A stretch of 64,000 bases of DNA, taken from the NCBI RefSeq assembly GCF_011378855.1, contig NZ_WTLB01000006.1, positions 53,579 to 117,578 on the forward strand, given 5' to 3'. The first letter of the stretch is position 1. Every line of letters begins with the position of its first letter. This document shows, one piece after another, positions 46,089-55,472 of this stretch. This DNA comes from Pseudoalteromonas sp. Z1A8. GTDB lineage: Bacteria > Pseudomonadota > Gammaproteobacteria > Enterobacterales > Alteromonadaceae. The notes below the pieces were generated by a model. The model saw only the letters and a list, made by a program, of their open reading frames with translations, ran no database searches and was not told the origin of the DNA. A program made the translations under genes and the position numbers.

Positions 46089-47555
46089 TTAAAGAATATT
46101 AAGGCTTTCCCAAATATCATCTACGCGGTCTTTGGTGTCTTTATCCATAACAATAGGCTCGCCCCATTCACGGGTGGTTTCGCCAGGCCATTTATTGGTA
46201 GCATCCATTCCCATTTTTGAACCAAGGCCAGAAACTGGCGATGCAAAATCGAGATAATCAATAGGTGTGTTCTCTATTAATGTTGTATCGCGGGCGGGGT
46301 CCATTCGGGTTGTTATAGCCCAAATAACATCTTCCCAATCACGGGCATTAATATCGTCATCGCACACAATTACAAACTTAGTATACATAAACTGACGTAA
46401 GAACGACCAAACGCCCATCATCACGCGCTTAGCATGACCAGGATATTGTTTTTTCATTGTTACAATCGCCATACGGTACGAGCACCCTTCAGGCGGAAGG
46501 TAAAAATCGACAATTTCAGGAAACTGCTTTTGTAATATCGGCACAAACACTTCATTAAGTGCTACACCTAAAATAGCAGGCTCATCAGGCGGACGACCAG
46601 TAAATGTGCTGTGATAAATAGGGTCTTTACGATGCGTTAAGTGAGTCACGGTCATAACTGGAAAGTCGTCGACTTCATTATAGTAACCAGTATGATCGCC
46701 ATAAGGGCCTTCTGGCGCCATTTCACCCGGCATAATGTAACCTTCAAGTACTATTTCTGCACTGGCAGGGACTTGTAGGTCATTGGAAATAGATTTAACA
46801 ACTTCGGTTCTGCTACCACGTAATAAACCAGCAAATGCATATTCGCTTAATGTGTCGGGTACTGGTGTTACAGCGCCTAGTATTGTTGCAGGGTCAGCAC
46901 CTAATGCAACAGAAACCGGATAAGGTTGCCCTGGGTTTTCTTTACACCATTCTTGAAAATCAAGCGCGCCACCACGGTGTGATAACCAGCGCATAATTAT
47001 TTTATTTTTGCCTAATAGCTGTTGGCGATAAATACCTAAATTTTGGCGCTTTTTATAAGGTCCTTTAGTTACGGTAAGGCCCCAAGTAATTAATGGTGCA
47101 GCGTCACCCGGCCAGCAATGCTGAATAGGTAATTTAGTTAAGTCTACATCATCACCTTCTAAAACTACTTGTTGGCAAGGCGCTTTTTTAACTTCTTTTG
47201 CTGGCATATTAAGCACTTGCTTAAAAATAGGTATAGCGCCTAGGGCTTCTTTAATGCCCTTTGGTGGATCTGGCTCTTTTAAAAAAGCGAGTAGCTTACC
47301 TACTTCACGTAGTTCACTAACATCGGTTTGGCCCATGCCCATAGCTACGCGTTTTGGTGTACCAAATAAGTTGGTAAGCACCGGCATATCGTAGCCTTTT
47401 GGATTTTCGAATAATAACGCAGGACCTTTAGCACGCAATGTGCGATCAGATATTTCGGTCATTTCAAGATACGGGTCGATTTCTTGGGTAATACGTTTAA
47501 GTTCGCCTTTTTTTTCAAGCAAATCGATAAAATCACGTAAATCTTTGTATTTCAT
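46089..47555 (-). CDS. ubiD: 4-hydroxy-3-polyprenylbenzoate decarboxylase
   Basis: A 488-residue prenyl-FMN-dependent decarboxylase of ubiquinone synthesis (E. coli 497). Landmarks are [20 protein letters not shown] at the start, [31 protein letters not shown] with the active-site Glu region, and [25 protein letters not shown] (key [12 protein letters not shown]). It precedes fre on the same strand. It needs UbiX, which is not in this window. Confidence 0.95.
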   Translation of the reverse strand: MKYKDLRDFIDLLEKKGELKRITQEIDPYLEMTEISDRTLRAKGPALLFENPKGYDMPVLTNLFGTPKRVAMGMGQTDVSELREVGKLLAFLKEPDPPKGIKEALGAIPIFKQVLNMPAKEVKKAPCQQVVLEGDDVDLTKLPIQHCWPGDAAPLITWGLTVTKGPYKKRQNLGIYRQQLLGKNKIIMRWLSHRGGALDFQEWCKENPGQPYPVSVALGADPATILGAVTPVPDTLSEYAFAGLLRGSRTEVVKSISNDLQVPASAEIVLEGYIMPGEMAPEGPYGDHTGYYNEVDDFPVMTVTHLTHRKDPIYHSTFTGRPPDEPAILGVALNEVFVPILQKQFPEIVDFYLPPEGCSYRMAIVTMKKQYPGHAKRVMMGVWSFLRQFMYTKFVIVCDDDINARDWEDVIWAITTRMDPARDTTLIENTPIDYLDFASPVSGLGSKMGMDATNKWPGETTREWGEPIVMDKDTKDRVDDIWESLNIL

Positions 47556-47588
47556 TGGAGGCCGCTATTAAGCTAAAGAGTTGAAGTA

Positions 47589-47708
47589 TTATACCCAGTT
47601 CATGCAAGGCAAGTCATTATTTGCACTCAAAACTTAGAGTACCCTTAATACAGTTACAATATATATGAGTTAATTAGTTTTTAACTTGGCTTGATTGGGT
47701 GGTTATAC
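47589..47708. repeat. Possible inverted-repeat remnant upstream of ubiD
   Basis: About 120 bp whose ends are imperfectly complementary: TATACCCA near the left end against TGGGTGGTTATA at the right, and ATGCAAGGCAAGT against ACTTGGCTTGAT. It is AT-rich and non-coding. It differs from the ATACCAATT family; it could be a decayed mobile repeat or chance. Confidence 0.35.
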
Positions 47709-47765
47709 TTTTTAGTACGCTTTATTACTTTATTTAGTTCAGCATTGAATCGAATATATTATTTT

Positions 47766-48047
47766 TTACTCTGTAACGCATAGGTATTTTTTTCCCGCAA
47801 TTATTAGCATTGCGTTGTTACCTTTCCCCCAAAATAAAACATCTTCATTTATATATTTATTACCCGATGCACTTCTTTCTCGATTAAGTAAATAAGTATG
47901 ATTATTGAAAGTAAGCTCAGCATTGCTCTGATTAATAACATTGAGATTTACAGTGCTTTTGTCACATAAGTAGGTAGTACTTATTTGCGGGTCGTTACAT
48001 GCCGTTAAGCTAAGTAAACCGGCCACTATAGACAAATATACTTTCAT
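47766..48047 (-). CDS. MliC-like lysozyme-inhibitor lipoprotein
   Basis: A 93-residue predicted lipoprotein. The signal ends SLTAC. The rest follows the MliC pattern: YLCDKST near the start, a beta stretch, SGNKYINEDVLFWGKGNNAML and a closing Cys in KKYLCV, the last pairing with the first Cys in the family. MliC proteins protect the wall by inhibiting c-type lysozyme. The start is ATG 48047; GGAGG is 4 nt upstream, and an ATG directly before it is too close. The upstream in-frame extension is not supported. Assignment by pattern only, at this short length. Confidence 0.65.
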   Translation of the reverse strand: MKVYLSIVAGLLSLTACNDPQISTTYLCDKSTVNLNVINQSNAELTFNNHTYLLNRERSASGNKYINEDVLFWGKGNNAMLIIAGKKYLCVTE

Positions 48048-48191
48048 CATTCCTCCATTTACTTTTAAGCCACTGCTTTTAGATGACTTATCTATTTTGT
48101 TTATATGAGAATAACAAAGCAAAATTAACCGTTGGTGAAAATTACGCTTTACGTTATGTTTATAGCAATATTTTTTGAGCTGGGAAGCTTT

Positions 48192-49097
48192 ATGGCTGGC
48201 ACTAACCTTTTAACCTTATTAGACGATATAACCACCTTACTCGATGACATTGCGACTATGAGTAAAGTTGCAACAAAAAAAACGGCGGGCGTATTAGGTG
48301 ATGATTTAGCACTTAACGCACAGCAAGTTACAGGTGTGGCAGCAGAGCGTGAATTACCTGTAGTTTGGGCTGTCGCAAAAGGCTCATTTTTAAATAAAGC
48401 GATACTCGTACCAGCCGCTTTATTAATAAGCGTATGGCTGCCTTGGCTAATAACACCTTTATTAATGATGGGTGGTTTGTTTTTATGTTTTGAAGGTGCT
48501 GAAAAGGTATTTGCTAAATTTTTACCTCATCACAATGAAGCGGTAGATGAGGATGAAAAATTAGATTTAGTTGAGTACGAAAAGCAAAAAATAAAAGGCG
48601 CAATAAGAACTGATTTTATTCTTTCTGCCGAAATTATTGTTATTACTTTAGGCACAGTGGCAGGCGCTACATTACTTAACCAAGCTTTAGTGCTTTGTGT
48701 TATCGCAATTATAATGACGATTGGCGTTTATGGTTTAGTTGCTGGCATAGTTAAGCTAGATGATGCCGGTTTATATTTACTTAATCAGTCAAAAATATCT
48801 GCTAATAAATTTAAAGAGTTACTGGGTAAAGGCTTACTTGCTGCTGCACCTAGATTAATGCAGTTTTTAGCATTTGCGGGCACTATTGCGATGTTTTTAG
48901 TAGGCGGTGGTATTTTAGTACATGGCGTTGAGTTATTACATCATACGCAAGTAAATGTAACAAGCTATGCTCAGTCTGTTGCTGGCGGCACAGGAGAAGT
49001 ATTAGCGCCTCTCTTGTTTGATGGTTTACTTGGTGTTATTGCTGGTTTAGTCGTTGTGCTTATACATGTAGGTTATACAAAGTTATTTAAAAAATAA
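48192..49097 (+). CDS. yedI: DUF808 family membrane protein (YedI type)
   Basis: A 301-residue inner-membrane protein like E. coli YedI (about 305). It starts MAGTNLLTLLDDITTLLDDIA, then KKTAGVLGDDLALNAQQVTG, both family landmarks, with about six helices after residue 65, and AIRTDFILSAEIIVITLG and HGVELLHH further on. The function is unknown. ATG 48192 matches the E. coli start; the in-frame GTG at 48132 would add a hydrophobic stretch that relatives lack. Confidence 0.85.
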   Translation: MAGTNLLTLLDDITTLLDDIATMSKVATKKTAGVLGDDLALNAQQVTGVAAERELPVVWAVAKGSFLNKAILVPAALLISVWLPWLITPLLMMGGLFLCFEGAEKVFAKFLPHHNEAVDEDEKLDLVEYEKQKIKGAIRTDFILSAEIIVITLGTVAGATLLNQALVLCVIAIIMTIGVYGLVAGIVKLDDAGLYLLNQSKISANKFKELLGKGLLAAAPRLMQFLAFAGTIAMFLVGGGILVHGVELLHHTQVNVTSYAQSVAGGTGEVLAPLLFDGLLGVIAGLVVVLIHVGYTKLFKK

Positions 49098-49102
49098 TTA
49101 AT

Positions 49103-49129
49103 AGCTGGCGTATTTATTACGCCAGCTTT
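49103..49129. terminator. Intrinsic terminator between the DUF808 and Sel1-repeat genes
   Basis: AGCTGGCGTA pairs with TACGCCAGCT over a short loop, followed by TTTATAAA; a moderate T tract on the plus strand. Confidence 0.75.
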
Positions 49130-49172
49130 ATAAAAACCGACTTTTAGTCAATTGATAACTTACCTAATCGAC

Positions 49173-50114
49173 TTACCCGCATTCAGCTATTTCACAAAGA
49201 GACTCTAGTTCAAATTGTGCTTTAGTATTTTTTTGCTCAATAGCCTTTTTATACCAGTAAATAGCTTGGTGATGATTTTTCTCAACGCCTTCACCATCAC
49301 GATACATCTGCGCTAAATTTAATTGCCCCCACTGAGAACCCGCTTCGGCAGCTAATTTAAAGCTATCAAATGCTTCAACAAATAATCCATCTTTAAAATA
49401 AATAATGCCTTGTTGATTATTTTTATCGAGCTTTAAGCCTTTATATAGTAGCTTAGGTTTAGGGGGGAACATCACAAATCCGCCATAGAGGCTGTTGGCA
49501 TAAGGGCGTAGTACGTCGTAAATAACTTCGTCTTTATATAAGCGCTTTATTTCATTGCGGGGGAGAGTAATTGTTTTAGTTGAAAAATAGTTATTTTGTA
49601 CTAATTGGCTAGTACGCATTGCCAGCGTAATACTGTTATTTCGTTTATAGCTGTAGTTACCTACTTGAAAGGTAGTAAATTGCGCGTCAAAACTTATTAC
49701 TTGAGCAATTTTTAGGTTTGTAAGAGTCCAAGGTTCATGGGTAAATTTGTCAGCCTGTACTAAATAGGTATCGTATAGTTTTGGTGCGCTTAAGTAATTT
49801 TGCTTTTGAGCTTCAGTATCAAGATGCTGTTGATAAAAGAAGGTGACTAACCATAGTAATAAAAAGGTACCAATAAAGTACTTTGGGAAGCTAAGTTTTT
49901 CGGCTAATGGCAGCTGCTTAATTTTTACAAGTTCGCTTTTTCCGCATTGATAGCACTCGCGTTTGTAATTTAATTTTAAGGCGAGTATAGGCAAAATACT
50001 AAATCGTAAATAGCGGCTTTTATTTATTAAATGATAGGCGTCGCTTTGGCAGTGAGGACAGCGTATTGTTTGTGCAAAATGTGGAAATGATTCGCTAGTA
50101 TTGAAAAGTAACAT
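49173..50114 (-). CDS. Zinc-ribbon membrane protein with C-terminal Sel1-like repeats
   Basis: A 313-residue protein I cannot name. An N-terminal zinc-ribbon-like part has two Cys pairs (CPHCQ at about 19-22, CYQCG at about 55-58). One transmembrane helix follows (about 76-94), then a unique region (100-225) and one to two Sel1-like repeats (about 235-305: AAEAGSQWGQLNLAQMYRDG, VEKNHHQAIYWYKKA). It suggests a membrane-bound scaffold with cytoplasmic zinc ribbon. The ribosome-binding site AAGGAG, 8 nt before the ATG, is buried in a long hairpin (50120-50160). Confidence 0.75.
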   Translation of the reverse strand: MLLFNTSESFPHFAQTIRCPHCQSDAYHLINKSRYLRFSILPILALKLNYKRECYQCGKSELVKIKQLPLAEKLSFPKYFIGTFLLLWLVTFFYQQHLDTEAQKQNYLSAPKLYDTYLVQADKFTHEPWTLTNLKIAQVISFDAQFTTFQVGNYSYKRNNSITLAMRTSQLVQNNYFSTKTITLPRNEIKRLYKDEVIYDVLRPYANSLYGGFVMFPPKPKLLYKGLKLDKNNQQGIIYFKDGLFVEAFDSFKLAAEAGSQWGQLNLAQMYRDGEGVEKNHHQAIYWYKKAIEQKNTKAQFELESLCEIAECG

Positions 50115-50119
50115 AAAGC

Positions 50120-50160
50120 ACGCTCCTTGTTTAATTACCTAAAGGTAAAACAAGGAGCGT
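50120..50160 (-). promoter_or_regulatory. Long hairpin that contains the ribosome-binding site of the Sel1-repeat gene
   Basis: On the minus strand ACGCTCCTTGTTT pairs perfectly with AAACAAGGAGCGT (13 bp), extended by TACC/GGTA with a 3-nt bulge and a 4-nt loop. The AAGGAG in the 3' arm is the only good Shine-Dalgarno for the gene starting at 50114. There is no T tract, so it is not a simple terminator of the M28 gene upstream. Confidence 0.65.
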
Positions 50161-50198
50161 ATTTATCAAAGCTGCAAACTGTAAGTAAGTATGTCAGG

Positions 50199-51599
50199 TT
50201 ATTTAGTTTGCGCCTTAGGCTTAATGGTTGTTTTAGCATCAGCAGCCATTAAAGCAAATACAGCATATGCAGCGGTATTTTGACGAAGCTTAGCAGGTGT
50301 TACTTTATCAAGGGTATCGTCGGCTGTATGGTGGTAATCAAAATAATCAGTTCCATCTTGAGCAAGTTCAAAAATAGGTGCTGACGTTACATTTTTAAGT
50401 GGAATTAGATCCGGGCCACCATTCGCTTGGTTTTTACCAATGTATTCAACATTTAATGGTGCAAGCTCTTTTGCTATAGCGCGAACTACAGGAAGTGACT
50501 CTGCGCTTACGTTCGATTCAAAAGCATATACAACATCGGCGCCAAAATCAGACTCAGCGGCTGCAACAATATTGTTTAGCTCGTTTTTATGCTGTGCAAA
50601 GTACGCTTTTGCTCCCCAAAGTCCTAGCTCTTCGGCTGCAAAAAGTACCACACGAATACTGCGCTTAGGACGTTTTACATCGCTAATATGCTTAGCGGCT
50701 GCCATTGTTAGTGCAACGCCTGCGCCGTCATCGAGTGCGCCAGTTCCTAAATCCCAAGAATCTAAATGCCCGCCAATTAATACGTATTGCTCAGGGTTTT
50801 CAGTACCGTTAAATTGACCAATAACGTTGTAGCCAGTGCCTTCGCCAAGGCTTTCGGTTTGCACATTAATATTTACCGACACGTCTTTATTTAAAGCGAC
50901 TAAGCGTGCGATTTGATCGGCATCTGGGTTAGCAATGGTTACATTAGGTATTTTTTTAACACCTTCTTTATAGTAACTACCACCAGTGTGCGCAAAACGA
51001 TGATGACCGGTACTAACCGAGCGCATCATGTAGGCAACAGCGCCTTTTTTTGACGCTTCTATAGCGCCAGTTCCGCGTGCTTTTACAGCCGGTCCGTAAC
51101 CATTGCCGTCTATATCGCGGTTCATACGGTAATTAATATATGCAATTTTACCTTTTAAGCTGTTTGCTGGTGCTGCAATTAACTCATCAAGTGTTTCGAA
51201 CAAGACTACTGGTGCTGTGATCCCATCTTTTGGCGTGCTTATGCTGTTACCCAGCGCCGTTAAGTGCAGTGGTTGCTCGCTTGGAGTCAGTATTTTTCCG
51301 CTTTCGCTATAACGGCGCCATTCAGGAAACGTTGCCTCTTCAAGCCATACTTTATCAAAGCCTAGCTCATTAAATTTAGCTTTAGCCCATGCAACCGCTT
51401 TTTTGTCGTTTTCGGTGCCAGGAAGTCGTGGGCCAACTTCAGTTGTTAATGACTCTAGTAATTTATAGCTTAAATCACTTTTTAGAGCAGAAGTGCGTAC
51501 TTCGTCTACTTGTTGTAATTGTTTTTGGGTGAATTCGGCGCTGTTAGCGTTTGCAGCCATACTGCTGGTAAACAGTAGTGCAGTAATCAATTTTTTCAT
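50199..51599 (-). CDS. Secreted M28 family zinc metallopeptidase
   Basis: A 466-residue exported peptidase with signal peptide (LITALLFTSSMAANA). A protease-associated insert lies at about 125-250. The di-zinc site is seen as GGHLDSWDLGTGALDDGAGVA (His and bridging Asp), AAEELGLWGA (catalytic Glu-Glu) and SDFGAD (Asp), ending FDYHHTADDTLDKV (His). This resembles carboxypeptidase Q-like aminopeptidases. Target unknown; likely nutrient peptide use. It is a single gene whose downstream hairpin is shared with the next gene's leader. Confidence 0.88.
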   Translation of the reverse strand: MKKLITALLFTSSMAANANSAEFTQKQLQQVDEVRTSALKSDLSYKLLESLTTEVGPRLPGTENDKKAVAWAKAKFNELGFDKVWLEEATFPEWRRYSESGKILTPSEQPLHLTALGNSISTPKDGITAPVVLFETLDELIAAPANSLKGKIAYINYRMNRDIDGNGYGPAVKARGTGAIEASKKGAVAYMMRSVSTGHHRFAHTGGSYYKEGVKKIPNVTIANPDADQIARLVALNKDVSVNINVQTESLGEGTGYNVIGQFNGTENPEQYVLIGGHLDSWDLGTGALDDGAGVALTMAAAKHISDVKRPKRSIRVVLFAAEELGLWGAKAYFAQHKNELNNIVAAAESDFGADVVYAFESNVSAESLPVVRAIAKELAPLNVEYIGKNQANGGPDLIPLKNVTSAPIFELAQDGTDYFDYHHTADDTLDKVTPAKLRQNTAAYAVFALMAADAKTTIKPKAQTK

Positions 51600-51718
51600 T
51601 TTGGTGGGCCTTTTTAATAATTAACCCTATTAGAGCATGTAATAAACACGATAAAAAATAGATGAGATGAATAGACTTTGTAATAGGTTTAATACTGTTA
51701 GGTATAAACGTTTAGATA

Positions 51719-51748
51719 TAAAAAAGCCCGCGTAAATGTACGCGGGCT
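51719..51748 (-). terminator. Intrinsic terminator of the siderophore receptor gene
   Basis: AGCCCGCGTA pairs with TACGCGGGCT over four bases; a T run follows on the minus strand. Confidence 0.9.
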
Positions 51749-51779
51749 ATATTTTAAAACTATTATTGTAAGCGTTTAA

Positions 51780-53870
51780 TCAAAAGCTAAATTGCGCAGC
51801 CAAACGAAGATTTGTGCCCTCGCCAACAGTTACGTTACCGTTACCGCCACCACCTAAGTAATCAGTATCAAATAGGTTTTCAACGTTAAGGCGTAGGTTA
51901 ATATCGGTATTACTTAAGTTAAACTTATAAGTGGCGCCTACATCAACACGTGTATATGCATCTTTAGTAATTGTATTATCGCTATCTGCAAAGCGCTCGC
52001 CTTCATAAAAAGCACCAGCGTTAAAAGCAATCGCATCGTTTAGTTCATAACGAGTCCACAAAGAAGCAGACCATTTAGGGGCATCAACAGGACGTTTGCC
52101 TTGCAGATCCTCATTCGCTCTTTCATAGTTAGCATCTAAATACATTGCAGATGCCATTACAAATAAACGATCTGTTGCAGCGCCTTGAGCTGCAATTTCA
52201 AAGCCTTTGTGGCGTTGTTCACCTACTTGGTTTGTTTCACTTGTGAATGAGCCAATAGGCGTCTCAAGCTGTTCGCTAACAAGAGTACCTTCTTTGCTAA
52301 TATCAAAAATAGCACTGGTAAGCATTAAGCGGTCATCAAATAACTGCCATTTAATACCAATTTCTCTTTGCTCAGATGTAATAGCATCTAATTTCATACC
52401 GTTATTTACATCTGTTTCATCAATTAATGTTTCGCTACCTTGAGGCTCGAAACCTTCTGAGTAACTAGCGTATATAGTTGCAGAAGCATTTGGGTGATAA
52501 AGCACGGCTACTTTTGGTACAAATGATTCGTTATCTGCATCTTCTCGTGTTTGTTTATCGTAACGGCCACCTAGCGATAATTGCCACTCTGGTGAGAACG
52601 AAATTAAGTCTTGAACGTAAATACCGTAGTAGTCATATTCAGTTTCGCTTATTGTATCATCTGTTTTATAGCTTACTGATGGACGAGATGATTCGTCTTG
52701 ACCTGCTGAATAGTAAAGGTATTCTTCTTTAGGCAGTGCTGTGCGTAATTGCCCGTAGTAGTAATCAAGCGAGTTTGCGCCAATTAAAAACTGATGTTGT
52801 AAGCCCGCGGTTTCAAACTCACCAATAAAATCAATAAATGCGGTTTTAAACTGCCAATCATCAAAACGATCGTAAGGGCGAGATTCATAGCTGTCGCCTT
52901 CAGTAAAACCACCCGGCATATTCGGTGCTGACTCAAAGCGTTGGCGTTCAAACGTTTGTTCGTTATAGCCAAGCTTTACTTGCCAGTTATCGGCTAAAAA
53001 TACTTCTAGGTCTACACCTAGATTTTCTACGGTTATGTCGGTAAACGCCCAAGACATATCACGGATTGTTTTATCATCACCAATTACATTGGCATTATCG
53101 TCTATCCATGCGCCAGTATCTAAACCTGCTTCGTCGTCTGTGCGGTCGTAATGCACACGTACTAATGCGTTGTCGCTAATATCGTAATCAACAACTAAAG
53201 CGCCTAAAAAGCGGTCACGCTCGCGGTTTTCACCGTTTTGGTATTCACGCCAGTAATCAACGTCTTGCTTGACTAAAATGCCACGAGCACGTAAATCTTC
53301 AGATTCAGTCAAGGCACCGGCAGCATCAACCATAAAGCGCGTTGAACCATGTTGATCCACATCGGCACTGGCATTAAATAATGTCGTTGCAGTTGGTTTT
53401 TTGGTTACCATGTTCACCAAGCCACCCGGGCCTGATTGACCATATAAAATGCTCGATGGGCCTTTAATTACTTCAACTTGTTGCAAAATTTCGATTGGTT
53501 GCTGATAGTGCGACCAATGTTGATGCCCGTCGCGTAAATAACCTGTCGATGAGCTTAGCTCAAACCCACGTAAGTTAAATACTTCACGGTTTCGTTGCTG
53601 TGAACCTGCAGTTAAGCTTGCATCGTTTGTTAGCACTTCGCCAAGCGTGGTGGCGAGTTGTTCGTTAACAATAGTATCTGTAATTACGGTTACAGATTGT
53701 GCGGTTTCAAGTAATGAAGCTGACGTTCTCATTGCGCCATTAGCGTTATCTACTTTGTAATCGTTAAAGTAGCTACCTTTTACTTCTATACGTTCAAGGT
53801 CGGTAGAGTTTGCATATGCGTTTGTTGTAATGCTTGCCAATAGTGCTATGTAAAGAGAATTCAGTTTCAT
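51780..53870 (-). CDS. TonB-dependent siderophore receptor
   Basis: A 696-residue outer-membrane transporter. A signal peptide (about 1-20), a TonB-box-like start (LERIEVKGSY), the plug (about 40-150) with FNLRGFEL and EVIKGPSSILYGQSGPGGLVNMVTKKP (key GPSSILYGQSGPGG), then a 22-strand barrel ending in LAAQFSF with the C-terminal aromatic. This is the FhuA/FoxA-type siderophore family. The ligand is unknown and no siderophore synthesis or ABC import genes adjoin it. A Fur-box-like site 47 nt upstream predicts iron-repressed expression. Confidence 0.92.
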   Translation of the reverse strand: MKLNSLYIALLASITTNAYANSTDLERIEVKGSYFNDYKVDNANGAMRTSASLLETAQSVTVITDTIVNEQLATTLGEVLTNDASLTAGSQQRNREVFNLRGFELSSSTGYLRDGHQHWSHYQQPIEILQQVEVIKGPSSILYGQSGPGGLVNMVTKKPTATTLFNASADVDQHGSTRFMVDAAGALTESEDLRARGILVKQDVDYWREYQNGENRERDRFLGALVVDYDISDNALVRVHYDRTDDEAGLDTGAWIDDNANVIGDDKTIRDMSWAFTDITVENLGVDLEVFLADNWQVKLGYNEQTFERQRFESAPNMPGGFTEGDSYESRPYDRFDDWQFKTAFIDFIGEFETAGLQHQFLIGANSLDYYYGQLRTALPKEEYLYYSAGQDESSRPSVSYKTDDTISETEYDYYGIYVQDLISFSPEWQLSLGGRYDKQTREDADNESFVPKVAVLYHPNASATIYASYSEGFEPQGSETLIDETDVNNGMKLDAITSEQREIGIKWQLFDDRLMLTSAIFDISKEGTLVSEQLETPIGSFTSETNQVGEQRHKGFEIAAQGAATDRLFVMASAMYLDANYERANEDLQGKRPVDAPKWSASLWTRYELNDAIAFNAGAFYEGERFADSDNTITKDAYTRVDVGATYKFNLSNTDINLRLNVENLFDTDYLGGGGNGNVTVGEGTNLRLAAQFSF

Positions 53871-53916
53871 TGATTGCTTCCAGCGCAGTTATGTAAAAAA
53901 CAATCGAGATCCTAAT

Positions 53917-53935
53917 GCAAATCACTATCATTTTC
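53917..53935 (-). promoter_or_regulatory. Fur-box-like operator of the siderophore receptor gene
   Basis: On the minus strand GAAAATGATAGTGATTTGC agrees with the 19-bp Fur consensus at 14 positions. It lies 47-65 nt before the receptor start, where a promoter is expected. Confidence 0.65.
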
Positions 53936-54049
53936 AACATCTTTTATTAACATGCTTTATAGTGTGTTTGTTAATGGTTGCCAATTGCGAATTCTGCTAT
54001 TATTAGCAACATATTTAGTGGGGCTTTCCCCCATGTTATTTTTATTGCT

Positions 54050-55450
54050 ATGGAACTTACTGTGACTTCAACTGCTTTTTCATCTTTGGCTTTACCAGCT
54101 GGACTCGTTGATAATTTATCAACACTTGGCTATGCCCACATGACACCTGTACAAGCGCAAAGTTTACCGCCTGTACTTGCTGGTAAAGACATCATTGCTC
54201 AGGCAAAAACCGGCTCAGGTAAAACTGCTGCGTTTAGTTTGGGCGTACTCGCTAAATTAAACGTAAAACGCTTTCGTATTCAGTCGTTAGTTTTATGCCC
54301 AACCCGAGAGCTTGCTGAGCAGGTTGCGGTTGAAATGCGCAAATTAGCGCGCGGTATCCACAATATTAAAATATTAACGCTATGCGGTGGTGTATCAATT
54401 GGTCCTCAAATTGGCTCACTTGAACATGGTGCACATATTATTGTTGGCACACCTGGGCGTGTTGATGACCACATTCGTAAAGGTACTTTGCGTTTAGACG
54501 ATGTTGAAACATTGGTGCTTGATGAAGCCGATCAAATGCTTGATATGGGTTTTCAAGACACACTTGATGCAATTATTGAGCGTATTCCACAAAACCGTCA
54601 AACACTGTTATTTAGTGCTACATTCCCAAGAGCAATTGAAGCAATTGCTAAGCGTGTACTTAAAAATCCAGAAATGGTCAAAGTAGAAGAAGAACAAGCC
54701 AAAAGTACAATTAAGCAGTACTTCTATAAAATGGATAATAATAAGCAGCGCTACCCAACGCTTAAATTATTGCTACTTAAGTTTACGCCACAAAGCTGTG
54801 TTGTATTTTGTAATACTAAAGTAGAAACACAACAAGTGTGTGATGATCTAGCTGACGAAGGCTTTAGCGCCGTTTCGCTGCATGGTGATTTAGAACAACG
54901 TGATCGTGAGCGTACGCTAATCCATTTTTCAAATAAAAGTGCTTCAATACTTGTTGCAACCGATGTTGCAGCACGTGGTTTAGATATTGATGACATGGAT
55001 ATGGTTATTAACTACCATTTAGCACATGACACGCAAACACATGTTCACCGCGTTGGTCGTACTGGTCGCGCTGGTAAAAAGGGCATTGCATGCTCTATTT
55101 ATGGTGAAGCAGAAGCGTTTAAAATTGCTCAAATAGGGGAGCATTACGAGCGCGATATTACGCCAGAACAAATGCCACCGTTTAATTTATTAGATAAACC
55201 GCCGTACCGACCTGAAATGGTTACTTTGATGATTGATTCAGGTAAAAAGCAAAAAGTACGCGCAGGTGATATTTTAGGTGCTTTAACGGGTAAAGATGGG
55301 GTTGCAGGCCGTCAGGTAGGTAAAATTAACGTACTTGATAACGTAGCGTTTGTTGCTGTTGAGCGTAACTCATTAAAACCTGCGCTTCGTAAATTAACCG
55401 AAGGCAACATTAAAGGGCGTAAGATACGCGCACGTCGTCTTACTCGTTAA
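54050..55450 (+). CDS. dbpA: ATP-dependent RNA helicase DbpA
   Basis: A 466-residue DEAD-box helicase (E. coli DbpA 457) that helps assemble the large ribosomal subunit. Helicase motifs: AKTGSGKT (I), PTRELAEQ (Ia), VLDEADQMLD (II), LLFSATFP (III), SLHGDLEQRDRE and [13 protein letters not shown] (V), HRVGRTGRAG (VI). The C-terminal DbpA domain that recognises hairpin 92 of 23S rRNA is present (about 390-466: GDILGALTG, GRQVGKINVLDNVAFVAV). Start: ATG 54050 is chosen, but GTG 54062 fits the E. coli N-terminus slightly better. A GGGG/CCCC hairpin lies upstream. Confidence 0.9.
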   Translation: MELTVTSTAFSSLALPAGLVDNLSTLGYAHMTPVQAQSLPPVLAGKDIIAQAKTGSGKTAAFSLGVLAKLNVKRFRIQSLVLCPTRELAEQVAVEMRKLARGIHNIKILTLCGGVSIGPQIGSLEHGAHIIVGTPGRVDDHIRKGTLRLDDVETLVLDEADQMLDMGFQDTLDAIIERIPQNRQTLLFSATFPRAIEAIAKRVLKNPEMVKVEEEQAKSTIKQYFYKMDNNKQRYPTLKLLLLKFTPQSCVVFCNTKVETQQVCDDLADEGFSAVSLHGDLEQRDRERTLIHFSNKSASILVATDVAARGLDIDDMDMVINYHLAHDTQTHVHRVGRTGRAGKKGIACSIYGEAEAFKIAQIGEHYERDITPEQMPPFNLLDKPPYRPEMVTLMIDSGKKQKVRAGDILGALTGKDGVAGRQVGKINVLDNVAFVAVERNSLKPALRKLTEGNIKGRKIRARRLTR

Positions 55451-55472
55451 TTTAAAAGGCTAAATTAACAAA

